Source of the DNA: Zygnema cylindricum
Taxonomy: Eukaryota; Streptophyta; Zygnematophyceae; Zygnematales; Zygnemataceae
Assembly: GCA_037447655.1 (NCBI GenBank)
Contig: JBBHKE010002870.1
Coordinates: 1-62,000 of the forward strand
Direction of reading: 5' to 3'
Length of the DNA: 62,000 nt
Shown here: piece after piece, positions 33,948 to 46,581 of the stretch
How positions within the stretch are numbered: position 1 is the stretch's first letter
Layout: each line of letters begins with the position of its first letter
Made by a program: the position numbers and the translations under genes
The notes under the pieces: generated by a model
Databases searched by the model: none
Seen by the model: only the letters and a program-made list of their open reading frames with translations
What the model was told of the DNA's origin: nothing

Positions 33948-34559
33948 TGTCTCATTGCATTATCTGATGAAAGAAAAGAATGCATATTGCCAAAAAAAAA
34001 AAGCCCCGCCATGTGTCAAGCCGTAATAGTACGAACCAGTAAGGGTGATGAAGAGCCCAAAACCAGCCCCGAACAACAAGACAAGATAAGCAAAAAGATA
34101 CAAGACAAGAAAAGACGAGACACGATAACAGACAAGATTTGATAGCAACCTTACTCAGAGCACAGTCATTCTCACACGATCATCATACTCCCTATCACTT
34201 TTTGTACAGTTTTCCCGAGTAATTTTCCATCAGATTACCCGCAAAATCGAAGGAAAGTGTACTATTACCCAAAATACCGTGAATGAAATTTCAATCGCAT
34301 ACTATCCCTATCAGCAAGAATGAATTTCCAACAATGGACGCCAACAATTCCCTCTTTCGTAGATTTAACGTCAGCATTTCACACCAATCAACTTCGATAA
34401 TTCCTCATTAGAATGGACACCAACAATTCCTAACTTAGAAAATTTAGCTGGTGAAGCCCACAATGGGGGCACACCCGACAGGCCATATAGCCTGATTTGG
34501 TTTTTTTTAAGCTCCAATTAATTCTTGGTATCAATTCTATAGCAATTGGGCCTCCAAAC

Positions 34560-34770
34560 GACAAAAGACTCCTCCAACTTACACCGAAACTCATATCCGA
34601 ACCTATATTGGAACTCATTTCGGAACTCGCAGGGAACTCATATTGAGACTTACAACGAAACTAACATCGAGACTCAAATCTCCACTCATATCGAAGCTCG
34701 TTATGGAAACTCATGCCGAAACTTGTTTCGAAACTCATATCGAAACTCATATCGACATGCACATAGTAAG
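34560..34770. repeat. Degenerate repeat of ACTCATATCGAA (about 18-bp unit)
   Basis: Roughly a dozen imperfect copies of GAAACTCATATC-like words, best preserved at 34730-34760. The frames reading NSYRNSYR or THIETHIE are repeat artefacts. Confidence 0.8.
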
Positions 34771-35208
34771 GCCTTTGGCCTTAACAACGCGACAACTACT
34801 AATGTGCACTATTGAGTCTGGAAGAGACGACGAAAAATAGGTTTTAAACGAGAAAAACTGAAACATCAATATACCAATAATGACGGAGAAATAACATATA
34901 TGCTACAAACATAAAATTTCACATTCTCGCAAATTCTCTTGCAAAAATTTTTGAGGTAAAAAACTCTAATCAGCCAAAATATTGACACACGGGAGGTCAC
35001 TCATTAGAGGCTACTTATTCCTTTCAGGAGGTCATGGTGACGTCATCCACGTTTTATTCCTGGAACGAAGAAAGCGATTTTTTCTTTTTTGTTTTGTCCC
35101 AAAAGCCATTTTTGTCTTTTTTCCTCCAGTCCCAGGGAACCTTCAAAGATACAAAAATTAACCATACACTGTCTTGGAGTCCACCGTGTAGTTAAGAAGG
35201 GCTCCTCC
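34771..35208. other. 3' flank of the LIKE-COV gene
   Basis: AT-rich sequence downstream of the minus-strand gene's stop codon. It presumably holds its 3' untranslated region. No separate gene seen. Confidence 0.45.
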
Positions 35209-38200
35209 TTAAGAAAGCCCTGTTACTCTTCGTTCCATTGGTCTCAGAACTGACGGCATTGACATTCCTCCAGAAACGACAATTTCTGAAAAAAAGACAA
35301 AACCAAAAAGTTTTGGGTTTTAGACAACAAAAAAGGAAAAGTAAAAAAAAAACAAAGGCATATTTTTTCTTTAGATCTGTGAAATGCCTCCACTGCAAAC
35401 CATCCTTTTTAATCCATAAACAGACTAAATCAAATATAACAGAAAATAACAATACGATTACTAACGTTTGATTATTCCTGGATAGATGAAAATAGAAAAT
35501 GAAAAATTCTTGTTTTCTCACTCGGCAATATAGCTCAAGGTTACTTGATAGAAAAAACGGTTTCAAACCAGCAATCCTAAACATCAAATCGTTAAATGGC
35601 AGTTTCCACAATTCTCCTCTGATGTCGCAACCATCGAACGGAATTTTTGGTCTCAGAAAAAAGAGGTTTCTAATGATGGAAACAATTGCTTTTCATAACA
35701 TTTGCCTAATTAGACCTAATTAGATCGCTAGTCAAAAACACAAAAACTATCCTATTCATTTTTGCCATAGCAGTAACAAAATTGAAAAAGTAAGCGTACC
35801 GATTCCTTCCCGAACCGATAGATTTGGACGAATAATTTCATGATTGGCCACAAGAAAGATGTCACCAATGTAAAGATGATTTGTTGGAACATACACACTG
35901 CAGAGCTCTTCCTCCACTCCTACTTCATGCTGATCAAAATAACAAATTATGAAAAAAAGGAAATTGTCAGCGTCAAACATTTGCAACAATGACATCCATA
36001 AAAAAATAAAAAACCACAGCCACCCTGTACAACGGATGTGGATGTTTTCTTTTGTCAGTACCAAATTTGCAGTGACATCCATATTAACATATATTCCATA
36101 GTCAACCTTGTAGAACCAATATGGATGTCTTTGTCTCGGCCAGAAAGACCAAATATACACATCAGAATTCAAATGTGCGAAATTATTAGTCACCCCATAC
36201 TATTTGCGTACCATTCAGTATATTACACGCATGGCATGAGGTAACCACATATAGAGTTACCAGTTGTTTTTGCTCATTTGAACTATGACATATAAGAAGC
36301 AATTTTCCCGGAATCTAGCGATTATGGAGAACAGGGGGACAGCAACATATTGTATGTTGCCTGTACTGAAGACTGTAGGTGCCGCTTTTTTACTCTTTCT
36401 GGTGATGAACAGATCTTGTACCAAACAAGTATAAACTGTACCGAAATTGTCACGAACTGTACCAGTATTATACCATATCGTACGGTATCGCACAAATATA
36501 GCACCATATAATGACGTTATTTGGCAATTGTTTTAACCCACTATGAAATTTCGATGCGGTTTTGTGAAACCAACATGCTTGTTGACATAAAAAGGACGTG
36601 CAGCACAGACATGTTAATGATTTCTGTACACATCTAAACAAAAACGTACAACTCTCCGATTGTCCAAAAGTTTATGCTACATGTACGCCATTGGTTGCTG
36701 ACACCCTCCCCCTTGTTAGCAATATAGATTCGACTATCATACTAGAGGTCTTAATCTGGCTGCTATGAACTATTATCACGTGACACACGTCATATACCGT
36801 TCCCCTCATATTAATAAGCTCTTATGGCTTAAACCGCTAATTTATCCGTCTAGTTTGAACAAAGAACGTTAATTACACCAAAATTTCTACATATGCATCA
36901 TAAGACTAACCATCATTAATATTTAACACATACTAGAGTAGACGATGATAATGGCTGCGTACATCAATGATCATCATAGAGATGAAATGAGAGCACCTCA
37001 TACCTGCAGTAGGAGAGAAGATGTGATGAAACCAAAAGCATACTCGCCCATGCGAGGGTGCCGAATAATGGCCACTTCCTTAAATGCCTGTGAATTTTGA
37101 TCTGCCGAGGGAAACAGAAACGCAGGGTATAAGTTTAAAGAAAAACCACCTTCTGTGTTCGCGGATTGCTACATGGATAAGTCAACTGTTCAAGACAGTT
37201 GGAAACTGACGACTATTCAAAGGCTCCAAAATTATTTCCTTTACCGGCATCTATTTGCACAAATATCCATGCATATACAAAAAAAACATGCCCATTGACC
37301 TGTACAATCTGCGACATCCTTCAACAAGGATTACTCCTACTAACAAAGGCAACAAATTTTAATAAAAAAATAATAATCTCCTCGAAGGACATAAACTCCT
37401 GGTCATAAATTCCGCCCAGAAAAATGGAGGCTATGTCAATTGCTTTACCTGGAGAAATGGCTGAACTAATTTGCTTTGATGCTGAGTAAATATGCTTGAC
37501 TAAAGGCAGCCGTTTAATAAACCATTCGCCCAGGCCCAAGAAACTCGCCCCGACCCATGAAGATACGAAGACACCAACCAAGAAAATAAAAATGAACGAG
37601 GTGATGAAACCAAGGCCTGTCATCAAATCCCAAGTGTTTTGTACAGTCAACAGCATTTTTAACAAATGTCCTCTGTCATAGATGTCTTCCAGAACTTGAA
37701 CCCTTCTAAAAACACTTATTCAACCACCAGGCAAACAGGCCCTGTGGGCAAAAAAAAAAAAAAATCAACATTCTAACACCTATTACTAATCTGATACTCG
37801 CTCTGGGCACAATAGAGATCTTGGATTTCTTAAGTAGCATGTATTGCCATCTCAAACAAAGCAAAACACAATGCTCGAAATACGAATCTCCCGCATACTC
37901 AAGGAACCTCGCCACTTGCCTTAGATTGCTATCCCAGCTTAACAAAGACATTAAATCCCTAGAAAGCAAATTAAAGCAAAATTTGCAATCTGCTGAGTTG
38001 GATGGAAACATATATCTGACATCACTTCCTTAAAACGATTATGACACATGTTACCCTAAAAATGTTAACTACCACGATATTCTATGCAGCCTCTCGGGCC
38101 TAAACCCCCAAGCGAGTTCAGGGAAAAGTTAAAAGAGGAAGTGAAAACATGCGGAAAGTTGTCAGCAATGGGATGACAAATAATCAATTGTTCCTCCCAT

Positions 38201-41200
38201 TAAAAACTGTGGATGCATGGATTAAAACACAAAAATATCTTCACCACTGCAGTAGCAAAAAAACTCTTATTTAGTAGGGTTTAACTTGCACACTATACTG
38301 GCATTACTGGCCAGTGATCAGAGTCATCATACAGAAACATGTACGTCTTTCACTGGCATGTAACGACAGTCACAGTGTACGCATAATTCCCCTCTAAATA
38401 ACATTTGTCAACAGAATCAGTTCAACTTGCAAAAATTTGCAAAACAAACCTTGAGGAAAGAAAAAATAGAGTCTCTCTTCTCGCCTACCCTCCCCCACTC
38501 TCTGCCCCCCCTCCCTCTCTCCACCTCCTCTCCCCGAGCCTCCACACACTATCTCCTCCCTTCACCCTCTACTCGCCCTCCCTCTCCCCCTTTAGTCATA
38601 TTAGACGGCAAAGGTAGAATAACTGTTTACTAATATGTCTAGTATATTCCTCTCCCTCTCCTCTGTCCTTCTTAACAAAGTACATAGGGTACATAGACAT
38701 GCCTTGTATATTTTTCCCCTCTCCTATCCCCTCTCCAACAAAGGACATAAGGTACAATAGGAGAAGAGATGACACATACCGATAACGTCAATGCCAAACA
38801 TTCGCTGGTAGATTGGTGAGAAAAATCCATCAAAGAACATTATAAACCACCAGGTGACATAAAAGGTCACCGCAATGGGAAAGAGGATGACGCTGATGGA
38901 TACCAAAACAATCCAAAAGACCACCCAAACCAAGATTGTTAACGAAGTCTTGTCCCATTCTCGTCATTGTTGAATGTGTATAGTTTTGACTGTACAAATT
39001 TGATTGCACAAATTTGACAGCCCAGTTCCAAAACTCCAAAACTACAGGTTATACTGGAATAAAACAAAGCAGATAAACGTAAGTGCAGGGCAGGAGACTA
39101 CATTCATCAATAAAAACAGCAAAGCAGAGCCAGAAAAGACCTGTTAAGCTCACATTCAGAAGACTTGTCAATCTCACACTCGGGAGACTTGCTAATTTCA
39201 CACTTCTGTAGAAACTGAGGCTAGCCAAAATATTAATCCTACTAGAATATTCATCAAGGCGTTAAAAGATAATGGCAAAAAAAAACTTATAAATTAGGGG
39301 TTTGACTTACCAGCCACTCATGAATTTCTTCGAAGCCCAGCTCTGAATTACAGCATAAAATGCCTGCACATAAAAGAGGATGTGAATATCGTCAGATAGG
39401 GAAGCCTATTGACAAAATCGTCATATACGAATCATGGTTATAAGCTGTCACCAAAAACCTTATGCATACAGCTATAGAGTCATGGGCATTCACCAGTAAT
39501 AGGGTAATTATACGTACGCTACTACTGGCACTACTGTAATCCTTTCAGAAAATTTGTACAGAAATCTGTATGATTGCAAGTAATCCCAGTGATAGCATAC
39601 GTATAACTACCCTACAACCAGCCACACTAGTCCTAATGTGAACGTATTAAATTCCACGCTTCCATCATGGTGCACAGATTTAGTTAACAAACAAAAGACT
39701 TCCTAAAAACTACAGAATTGGAAAGAACTCCAAAGATGCTCCTTTTGTGTAGGAAAGAGAATAATGTGAATTATATTTAGATGACAAAGTCTTACAACCT
39801 CAACACACCAAATTCACCGCTTTCCACCAGCATATGCGGATCCTTAAGTGACCAGATAATTAAAGAAAATGAAGATATTGGGATGATAATAATAACAATT
39901 GATCTTGGGATAGCTATTCCATTTTGAAACAGTTCAGAGCACCAACTGACTTTCAAAAAACTGAAACGCAATGAAAATTTGGTAAGCTTCAGCTCTAAGC
40001 AGCAATCCATTGCGAATTATCTTTAAAATTTGACTGCCGATAAAAAGTTACTACCTATAAAATTTGACACGTGTTGAGTCTAGCATCTGTGACAGCACCA
40101 TTCAGAAAACATTACCAGTAGAAATAGTCCAAAGCTGTTATGCTTCATGATTTACAGCTAATTTCACAAGAAACCATTGAAACAAGCTAGGGTGAATAAA
40201 ACCCAGTGTAATCAAATAAACAGTTTCAGTTTTTATCCTTTAAAACCAATTAACATATTCAAGGAAATATAATTACAGAAGTAAACTCCTGATTTGTCAG
40301 TACAGAAGGAGGAAGTAACTAACTAATTTCACAAAAAAAAGATCCACATGTTAATTGCTCTTGGCTATAAAATTGAAGCAAAAACGTAGATAAAAAAAAA
40401 TGGTCCTTGACAATTAGAGAGTGAAAATTCGTGAAAAAGAAATTGGCACAGTGATTAGCTGACTTAACAAAGAACTGTTGAAAAACTTAATTGATATCCG
40501 AAACATTCATATAAAAAAAATCAAACAGCCATGTCAATTCAATTGTGGCAGAAAAAATCAGCCGGCCCTAGCTATAACAACCGTAGTTAGAAATGTAACA
40601 AAAAAATCACTCATTCTTAAAAAAAAAAAAATGGCAACAGTAAAAAGAAAAAAGTACCTAAAGATTTAACTGCTATGCTTGATTAATACAGAAACACATA
40701 ACTGGCATAAAAATACATATTTGTGGAAAGGGCCAGCGACAAAACTGAGCTCCTAAACCGTAGTAGTCAAAAATCGATGCATTCTAAGACCAAAATAATA
40801 GCACAAAAAAAATGATCCTAAAGACTTACCTGCTACAATTGAATAAGCTAGAAAAACATAACTGCAATAGAGATATATATACTTGCGAATTGATACATAT
40901 TATTGAATTATTACCTATTTGTGAATTGATAAAAAACTGACCTCTTGACCACTCCGATAAGCAGACTGGGGAGCCACAGCCACAGATTTGACAGGATCTT
41001 CACAGTCCAATAGAATCTCTCTCTCTCTGCTTGAAATTCCGCCATTGTTTCCTCCAGAAATGTCTTCCATATTGCCTTTAGTACTAAGGAGACGACCAAG
41101 TGTGGGGGTTAGGCCCCCTCCTGAAGTTCTTGGACAAGCTATGTTGAAATTTTTAGGCAGCACATCGGCTGTAGGAAGAGAAAAACTTGCAGAATAAGTA

Positions 41201-41283
41201 TAATTATTATTATTAGTTTGGAATTTATGTAAAGGCGTTACATATGAAGACTGGCCCCGAGGGCTCCGCAAGTCGGGGGGCAT
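35209..41283 (-). CDS. LCV: LIKE-COV (DUF502 family) membrane protein, complete, 7 exons
   Basis: Minus-strand exons in coding order: 41283-40942, 39363-39311, 38892-38780, 37616-37449, 37101-37004, 35929-35800 and 35285-35209. All introns are GT..AG, phases agree, and the sum is 981 nt, giving 326 residues and a TAA stop. Residues 1-114 are a variable, Ser/Gly-rich N-terminus. Then come SWASKKFMSGC, a first membrane helix (about 133-152, VILFPIAVTFYVTWWF) followed by DGFFSPIYQR, and a second helix (about 170-195, GFITSFIFIFLVGVF). Family signatures follow: GEWFIKRLPLVKHIYSASKQ, FKEVAIIRHPRMGEYAFGF, EEELCSVYVPTNHLYIGD, EIIRPNLSVREGI and VVSGGMSMP. The family is named after Arabidopsis COV1 (CONTINUOUS VASCULAR RING), which affects vascular patterning. 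The proteins are small integral membrane proteins of the endomembrane system with no known catalysis. All expected blocks are present and unbroken, so I judge it functional. Confidence 0.95.
38475..38597. repeat. Pyrimidine-rich tract in LIKE-COV intron 3
   Basis: CTCCC/CTCTCC low-complexity sequence on the plus strand (a purine tract in the transcript). It is not coding. Confidence 0.75.
39503..39608. mobile_element. Miniature inverted-repeat element in LIKE-COV intron 1
   Basis: The left arm AGGGTAATTATACGTACGCT..ACTGG and the right arm CCAGTGATAGCATACGTATAACTACCCT are imperfect inverted repeats around a 40-60 base loop. This is a short foldback of about 105 bp, unrelated by eye to the other families here. 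Confidence 0.6.
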
Positions 41284-42284
41284 TCATATAAACATAGGAT
41301 CAAAATATTCAGGCACGAAATATGATAAAGATCGACGAAAAAATTGCAACAGGGTGGCCAATGAAAGATGAAGGGGAGAGAAATTTGAACGGAAGGATTC
41401 AAAAAAGAAAAACTGATAGATTTGCAGTGGCCCAAACTCTAAGCAAAAAATGTAGCTTTCATTGAAAATAGTTTTAAAATGCGAAAACGTGTGGAAACGC
41501 TATATCTGACCTTGTTATACTAAAAGCGTGCTATTTGAAATAACCGTATAGAATGCGTATAGTATTGGAGAAGCCTCCATACAGTATAGCATTTCCGTGC
41601 GTTTTCAGTTTTCGCACTTTTCAACTATGCTTTGAAATTTGAAGGTTTCCCTGATCGATAAAAAATCTGACGAACAAAGATGTACAGAGTGGACGGCTTG
41701 TAGCCGGTACTGTACGAGAAAGTACAATACCGCACTGTATTCGTGAACAGAGTGGATTTTATCTAAAGAGGTAGCCAATGGTAAACTTCTGTTGGGAGTG
41801 CCGAGACTCGCGGTGATTGGTAACAGACGTGTGCGAGGAACTTGACAAACGGCCGCTTATGTGGTCCAGCGAACCAGCTCCGAGAATTGCAGAGTCCAAA
41901 TCAAATAGGGTTTAGCTTTTTGAATCTTTTTGAATCTTTTCTTTATATTGAGAAGCTGAGAACCGTTGTATTCTCCAATAGTGTGGGTTTGATTGCCACT
42001 GTGTTTGTTTTGGATTAGGAGTTCATAAATATTAAATAGAGGTTGTCAACTCTAGTATAAATTTCACCTTTTTATTGTTGTGCCTGCCACGTTCCTTTTA
42101 GAAACGGTCCAGCCAGCTATGCCTTGCATCCGTTCATTCCTAGAAGAATAAGTACAAACGCACATTTTCTGGCATTTCAAAGAGCTTTTAAGATATCAAT
42201 TCTACTAAGCGAACATTGACAGTGATGGCAGGTGACATCGTACTGGCGGCGCGGCGGCGCGCGAGCACAGAAAACGGTTCAATG
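41284..42284. other. Upstream region of the LIKE-COV gene
   Basis: About 1 kb before the next repeat. It should contain the minus-strand promoter and 5' leader. I could not place a TATA box or transcription start. No other gene seen. Confidence 0.4.
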
Positions 42285-42817
42285 CATAGTTCAAAAGTAG
42301 GTGAAAGTACGCCCATACAATATGCCTATTGTACGCAAAACATACAATATGACCTTAAGACCCATATTGTATTGGCCGCAAAATGAAAAAAAAAGGTAAC
42401 AGGGTTGAGTTGCACATCGATCGATAGAGAATTAAACGACATGTCTAAAATTTGAAAAACATTCGAACAAAAATTTAATTTTCTGTGAGTTTTGAGGTGT
42501 TTTTTATTTAAACCGTCAGATTTAGACGATCGGACGGTCTCTGATCAAAGTAGCGATGTAAGAAGATCACATAAAAACGCCCATAACACAACTTACGATA
42601 GGCCTATCTGTCATATTAGCGTCTGCAATTTTGAACGTCCGCGTGGTTTAGTTCGCTAAAAAATTTCGTCAGGCGGTGTGCGTTGTCCTATGATCTTACG
42701 TCATATTCGTACGTTCGTACAGGAGTGTGCACAACGCACACACATACAGTATGCCTCCTCTACGCGAGTTTTGTGCAAAGTTTTGTGCGCCTACCAAAGG
42801 CCTACTTTTGAACTATG
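42285..42817 (+). mobile_element. CATAGTTC MITE family, member a (533 bp, 8-bp target duplication)
   Basis: Ends are CATAGTTCAAAAGTAGG and CCTACTTTTGAACTATG, a 17-bp inverted repeat. The flanks are GTTCAATG on both sides (42277-42284 and 42818-42825), an exact 8-bp target duplication. The interior holds a palindromic CATACAATATG..CATATTGTATG area and a GTACGTTCGTAC block. The 8-bp duplication and short ends fit the hAT superfamily. No transposase is encoded. Confidence 0.9.
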
Positions 42818-42825
42818 GTTCAATG

Positions 42826-43323
42826 TACCAAGAGGTTATCGAGGGCGGTGACAGACAACAACGACGAACAAAAACGCGGAGTTAAAGTACGGGCAGACAT
42901 AAATTTTAACGGATAGATGTTCGCGGTTAATCTGACCGGATAGCTGAATGATTGGCACGTGCAGTAGGTACAATGACCGTGGATGGGGTTCAGGAGAGTG
43001 GCACGGAACTGAATTGATTTGTCAAACTAAGTCAATCACAAAGTTTAAAAACCAAGTGAGTACAGTACTGTCTGACGTCCTTTCAAGATTTCAGCAAAAG
43101 TACAAAAACCATGTGAGTACGTTCTAACGTCCTTTCAAGTTTTCAACTATGGATAAGTTTATAAGCAGCGTCACAAGGGGGGAATCGATAGGGCTAGAAA
43201 ACGGATAGCGGTCCAATCCATCACGAATGACGTAAGCAAAATAGTTAATCGATAAGCGTGTACTACAGTACAGTCATGGTCATGCGTATCGCATCTGATG
43301 AATCGCTTTCCGATGCGTAGGCG
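42826..43323. other. Intergenic DNA with a short direct duplication
   Basis: The blocks near 43040-43090 and 43090-43145 repeat ACCA.GTGAGTAC, TCTAACGTCC or TCTGACGTCC, TTTCAAG and TTTCA in order, a tandem duplication of about 55 bp. Otherwise no feature. Confidence 0.5.
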
Positions 43324-43683
43324 CATTTAAAGTAGGTGAAAGTAGGGCCATACAATATGCCTATTGTACGTAAAACATACAATATGACCATAAGACCCAT
43401 ATTGTATTGGTCGCAAAATGAAAAAAAATAGTAACAGGGTTGATTTGGACGTCGATCGATAGAGAATTAAACGTCATGTCTAAATTTTGAAAAACATTCG
43501 GACAAAAAATTATTTTTCTGTGAATTTTGAGGTATTTTTTATTTAAACCGTCAGATTTGGAAGATCGGACGGTCTCTGATCAAAGTAGTGATCTAAGAAG
43601 ATCACATGAAAAGCCCATAACACAACTTACGCTAAAGGCGAACTACAAAAGGCCTACGATAAAACGCCTACTTTTGAACTATG
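43324..43683 (+). mobile_element. CATAGTTC MITE family, member b (left end damaged)
   Basis: Shares GTAGGTGAAAGTAGG, the CATACAATATG palindrome, CGATCGATAGAGAATTAAACG and CGGACGGTCTCTGATCAAAG with member a, and ends CCTACTTTTGAACTATG. The first bases of the left end are deleted (CAT then TTAAAGTAGG), and no target duplication is visible. The internal GTACGTTCGTAC segment of member a is missing. Confidence 0.85.
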
Positions 43684-44223
43684 TTTTATAGACATTTTCC
43701 AGTCTCCTGAAATAGAGGATCCAATGAAAACGTCGATCCATTATCCCGCCCGGTTCTCTGAACCTTGTTGTGATGACTATGCTTCGCTGTCATGTGCATG
43801 CATGATCCATCGATTTAAAATTTTGAATGCACAGTATCTTTGCTCTCGTCTGACAGGCTGATGTGGTACAGTTGACCGGTAGGCAGAAAGTAACAAACGG
43901 ACAGTGGGAACAATTGAAGTATTGAGCATTCCACATGAACGGCAGCGTGTGAAACTGCGAAGTATGAACACCACAATGCATGATGCGATAGCTAGGAGTG
44001 TTGATTCGTTGACATCTTGACCGTACAGGGTGGTTAAACTTATGACGTAACTTTTAGGGTTACCATTGCCTGAAGCGGGTCAAAAATTTGGCCGTTCACA
44101 ATAAAAAAAAATTCTGGCGCCTGCTTTGCGGGTCTTTTTTTTACTTTTTTGTGCGACTCAATTTGCTGTCTGTGGAGAAAAAACGTTTCTCAAAAGTTTT
44201 ACGGTCAGCCTGAGTGTTTATTG
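43684..44223. other. Intergenic DNA
   Basis: No gene or repeat recognised. The small minus-strand frames near 43777-43981 have no support. Confidence 0.4.
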
Positions 44224-44529
44224 CATAGTTCAAAAGTAGGTGAAAGTAGGCCCATACAATATGCCTATTGTATGCAAAACATACAATATGACCTTAAGAC
44301 CCATATTGTATTCGGACCTATTCGGACCAATTAAAGCATTCGGGCCAAAATTTGGACCAATTAAAACATTCGGACCAAGTTTTTTTGTTTACACCGTCAG
44401 ATTCGGATGATCGGACGGTCGCTGATCAAAGTAGTGATCTAAGAAGATCACATGAAAAGCCCATAACACAACTTACGATAAAGGCGCCGACCAAAGGCCT
44501 ACCATAAAAACGCCTACTTTTGAACTATG
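44224..44529 (+). mobile_element. CATAGTTC MITE family, member c (306 bp)
   Basis: Complete ends CATAGTTCAAAAGTAGG and CCTACTTTTGAACTATG. The flanking octamers GTTTATTG and GCTTATTG match at 7 of 8 positions. It is an internal deletion derivative of the longer members, with the region between the ATATTGTATT block and the GGACGGTC block shortened. Confidence 0.88.
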
Positions 44530-45335
44530 GCTTATTGGTTTTTACTTTTTACATTATTTTCATTATGTTTTACTAGTAATAAAATATCAGTGCGCCTGAT
44601 TTTCCGCGGCCATCCCAACCATTGAGCTTTTGTAGCTCTATTTTTGGTGGTCATAGCCTCTTCACAACGAGCGTATTTTCCGCAATTTGGCCCAATGAGC
44701 GCAGCCCTTATTGAGCGCCACTGGCACGGCCCCACCGCACTTTTAGATGTATTCCGTAATGTAGGTCACCCCGCAACGTCGCAACGGTACAAAAGTTACA
44801 AACGGTGCAGGACTTCTTGACGACAATTTATGAGTTATGACGCATGTACGTACGGTACGATGGCGGAAGTGCGGAACTCCAGACTGGAAAAAATCGAAAT
44901 GGTACCCTGCAAAATACAAGCGAATAGGCTTCCGGGGTTTACTGCTCGTCTTTGGCAAAGTATCTGTACCACGTGAGACGCCGCTCCCCACGTTGTCTGT
45001 TTGTGTGCTTACTACAGCACACAGGTGTCATATCAAAAGAGGTTTCCGATGATTGGGGACCATTTTATCGTCCACTATAATTCGTTTGAATCCTACGGCC
45101 AAAAACTGCGAAATCTCTCTCTATTCAAATTATAGACCGTTGGTCGTCCCTTTGGAAACCTTTAAATAGGCAGAATTTTTGTTCGTGTCCCCCGGCCGAC
45201 GTCACCAAACGGGTCAGATGTTGCGCCAATCGTTTTGTTTTGGGTGGCGTCTAGAAATGTCGGTACGGACGTCTAAAATAGTACAATCGTACTCAAACGA
45301 TTCGATAAAAAGGACACGGTCCATGCGCGTGTAAT
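44530..45335. other. Intergenic DNA
   Basis: GTAC-rich, with no recognised gene. Short frames near 44532-45052 show no family resemblance. Confidence 0.4.
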
Positions 45336-45426
45336 GGGCACGATCAACGGGCACGATAAACGAGCACGATCAAGGGGTACAATCGACGGGTACGATCACT
45401 GAGCACGATCAACGGGTACGATAAAT
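45336..45426. repeat. 13-bp tandem repeat GGGCACGATCAAC (about 7 copies)
   Basis: Seven consecutive 13-base units varying among GGGCACGATCAAC, GAGCACGATCAAG and GGGTACGATAAAT. Single related words (CCATGCGCGTGTAA.GGGCA) precede and follow it. Confidence 0.85.
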
Positions 45427-45716
45427 AGGATACGGTCCATGGCCGTGCAACGGGCATTGATTTGGCGTCAGCAAAGGGATTCGGCCGACCTCACCGATCA
45501 GGGAACTTTCAAAGTACCCCCCTCGGCAATCGATTATTACCGTCAGATCGTGGATGCACGATCCTGTCAATGAATAGAGATAAACTCGCCACCTGAAATT
45601 TTGGGTCGCGTTTACAAGTGTACGTACGGACATCTTCAACAGAACAATAGTAAACGGTCCATGCGCGTGTAACGATCATTATAATTGATAAACAGGCATG
45701 GTAAAACAGGACACAG

Positions 45717-46260
45717 TACACCGCGCATCGTTATTAGTGTCAAAGTTTAAATAGTGTGTAAGTAAATATACCGTCATTGACGCTAATTAAGAATTTGAAA
45801 ATTTAAAAAAAAAAGGCTTATTCTAATTTCAGTGTTAACGCTAATTTGGAACAGCAAAAATGGAAAATTTTCTGTACGATTATATACATTATTATATGTA
45901 TCCAAACAAAATATAAAAATTCGTACACCGTAGTGAAATTTAAATATCCGTACATGTCATACTTTTTTACATGTCAGACCAATCCCATTTTTTTAGCGCA
46001 CGTTCTTATGCGAACGCGTCCGATTTAATTCATTTTTTGTAAAATTTTCACTTGAAAAGGTACATTTATGTACGGTCTGACATCGACCGTACACCACGCT
46101 ATATAGATCTTATTGAACTTTAGTTCTTTACGCTATTTTGTACGGTACCTCAATTAACGTCAAGGAAAAATTAAAATCATGTATCCTATTTGAGGAAAAA
46201 AATCAAAATTTTAAGAACCCAAATTAGTGACTTTGACACTAATAACGATGCGCGGTGTAC
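45717..46260. mobile_element. 544-bp TIR element (ACACCGC family), copy 2
   Basis: The first 30 bases, beginning GTACACCGCGCATCGTTATT, are the exact reverse complement of the last 30. The interior is homologous to 16301-16846 throughout. No open frame of note. The perfect ends suggest a younger insertion than copy 1, or homogenisation of the ends. Confidence 0.92.
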
Positions 46261-46284
46261 ATGCCCGTGTAACGGGCGTTGAAT

Positions 46285-46489
46285 CACTACACCGCCAATC
46301 GCTATTAGAGTCAAGGATTAAATAGCGTCAAAAAACGATTAGCGTTATTGATTCTAATTTAGTACCTGAGACGTGGCAGATTATGGTCCACGTACTTAAA
46401 TAGCGTTATTAATTGTATTTCAAGTTTTTTTTTTTTCAAAGGGCACCGAATTGGAGTTATATACTCTAATAGCGATTGACGGTGTAGTG
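46285..46489. mobile_element. 205-bp TIR element (CACTACACCGC family)
   Basis: Ends CACTACACCGCCAATCGCTA and TAGCGATTGACGGTGTAGTG are inverted with one mismatch. A short flank repeat (TGA or TTGA) may be the target duplication, but it overlaps the inverted repeat and is ambiguous. It contains the GAGACGTGGCAGATT motif at about 46369, shared with the hairpin at 4180-4278. Confidence 0.88.
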
Positions 46490-46581
46490 ATTGAAAGGCT
46501 ACAAAACGACCACTATGCCGATATATACATATCGGTTCGTAACCAAGCGATGTGACAATGCGATAGTTTTTGAGCTTTCCG

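Noticed and set aside
35756-36193. Long minus-strand frame running upstream of the EEELCSVYVP exon of LIKE-COV
   Set aside because: I first considered it as exon. The upstream part is intron: the GATCAG acceptor at 35930 joins in phase to the exon ending CTGCAG at 37004, giving the family sequence without an insertion.
38934-39041. Alternative upstream extension of the first membrane-helix exon of LIKE-COV
   Set aside because: The CTGTAG acceptor at about 39042 leads out of frame. The CATCAG acceptor at 38893 restores the family reading FMSGC-VILFP.
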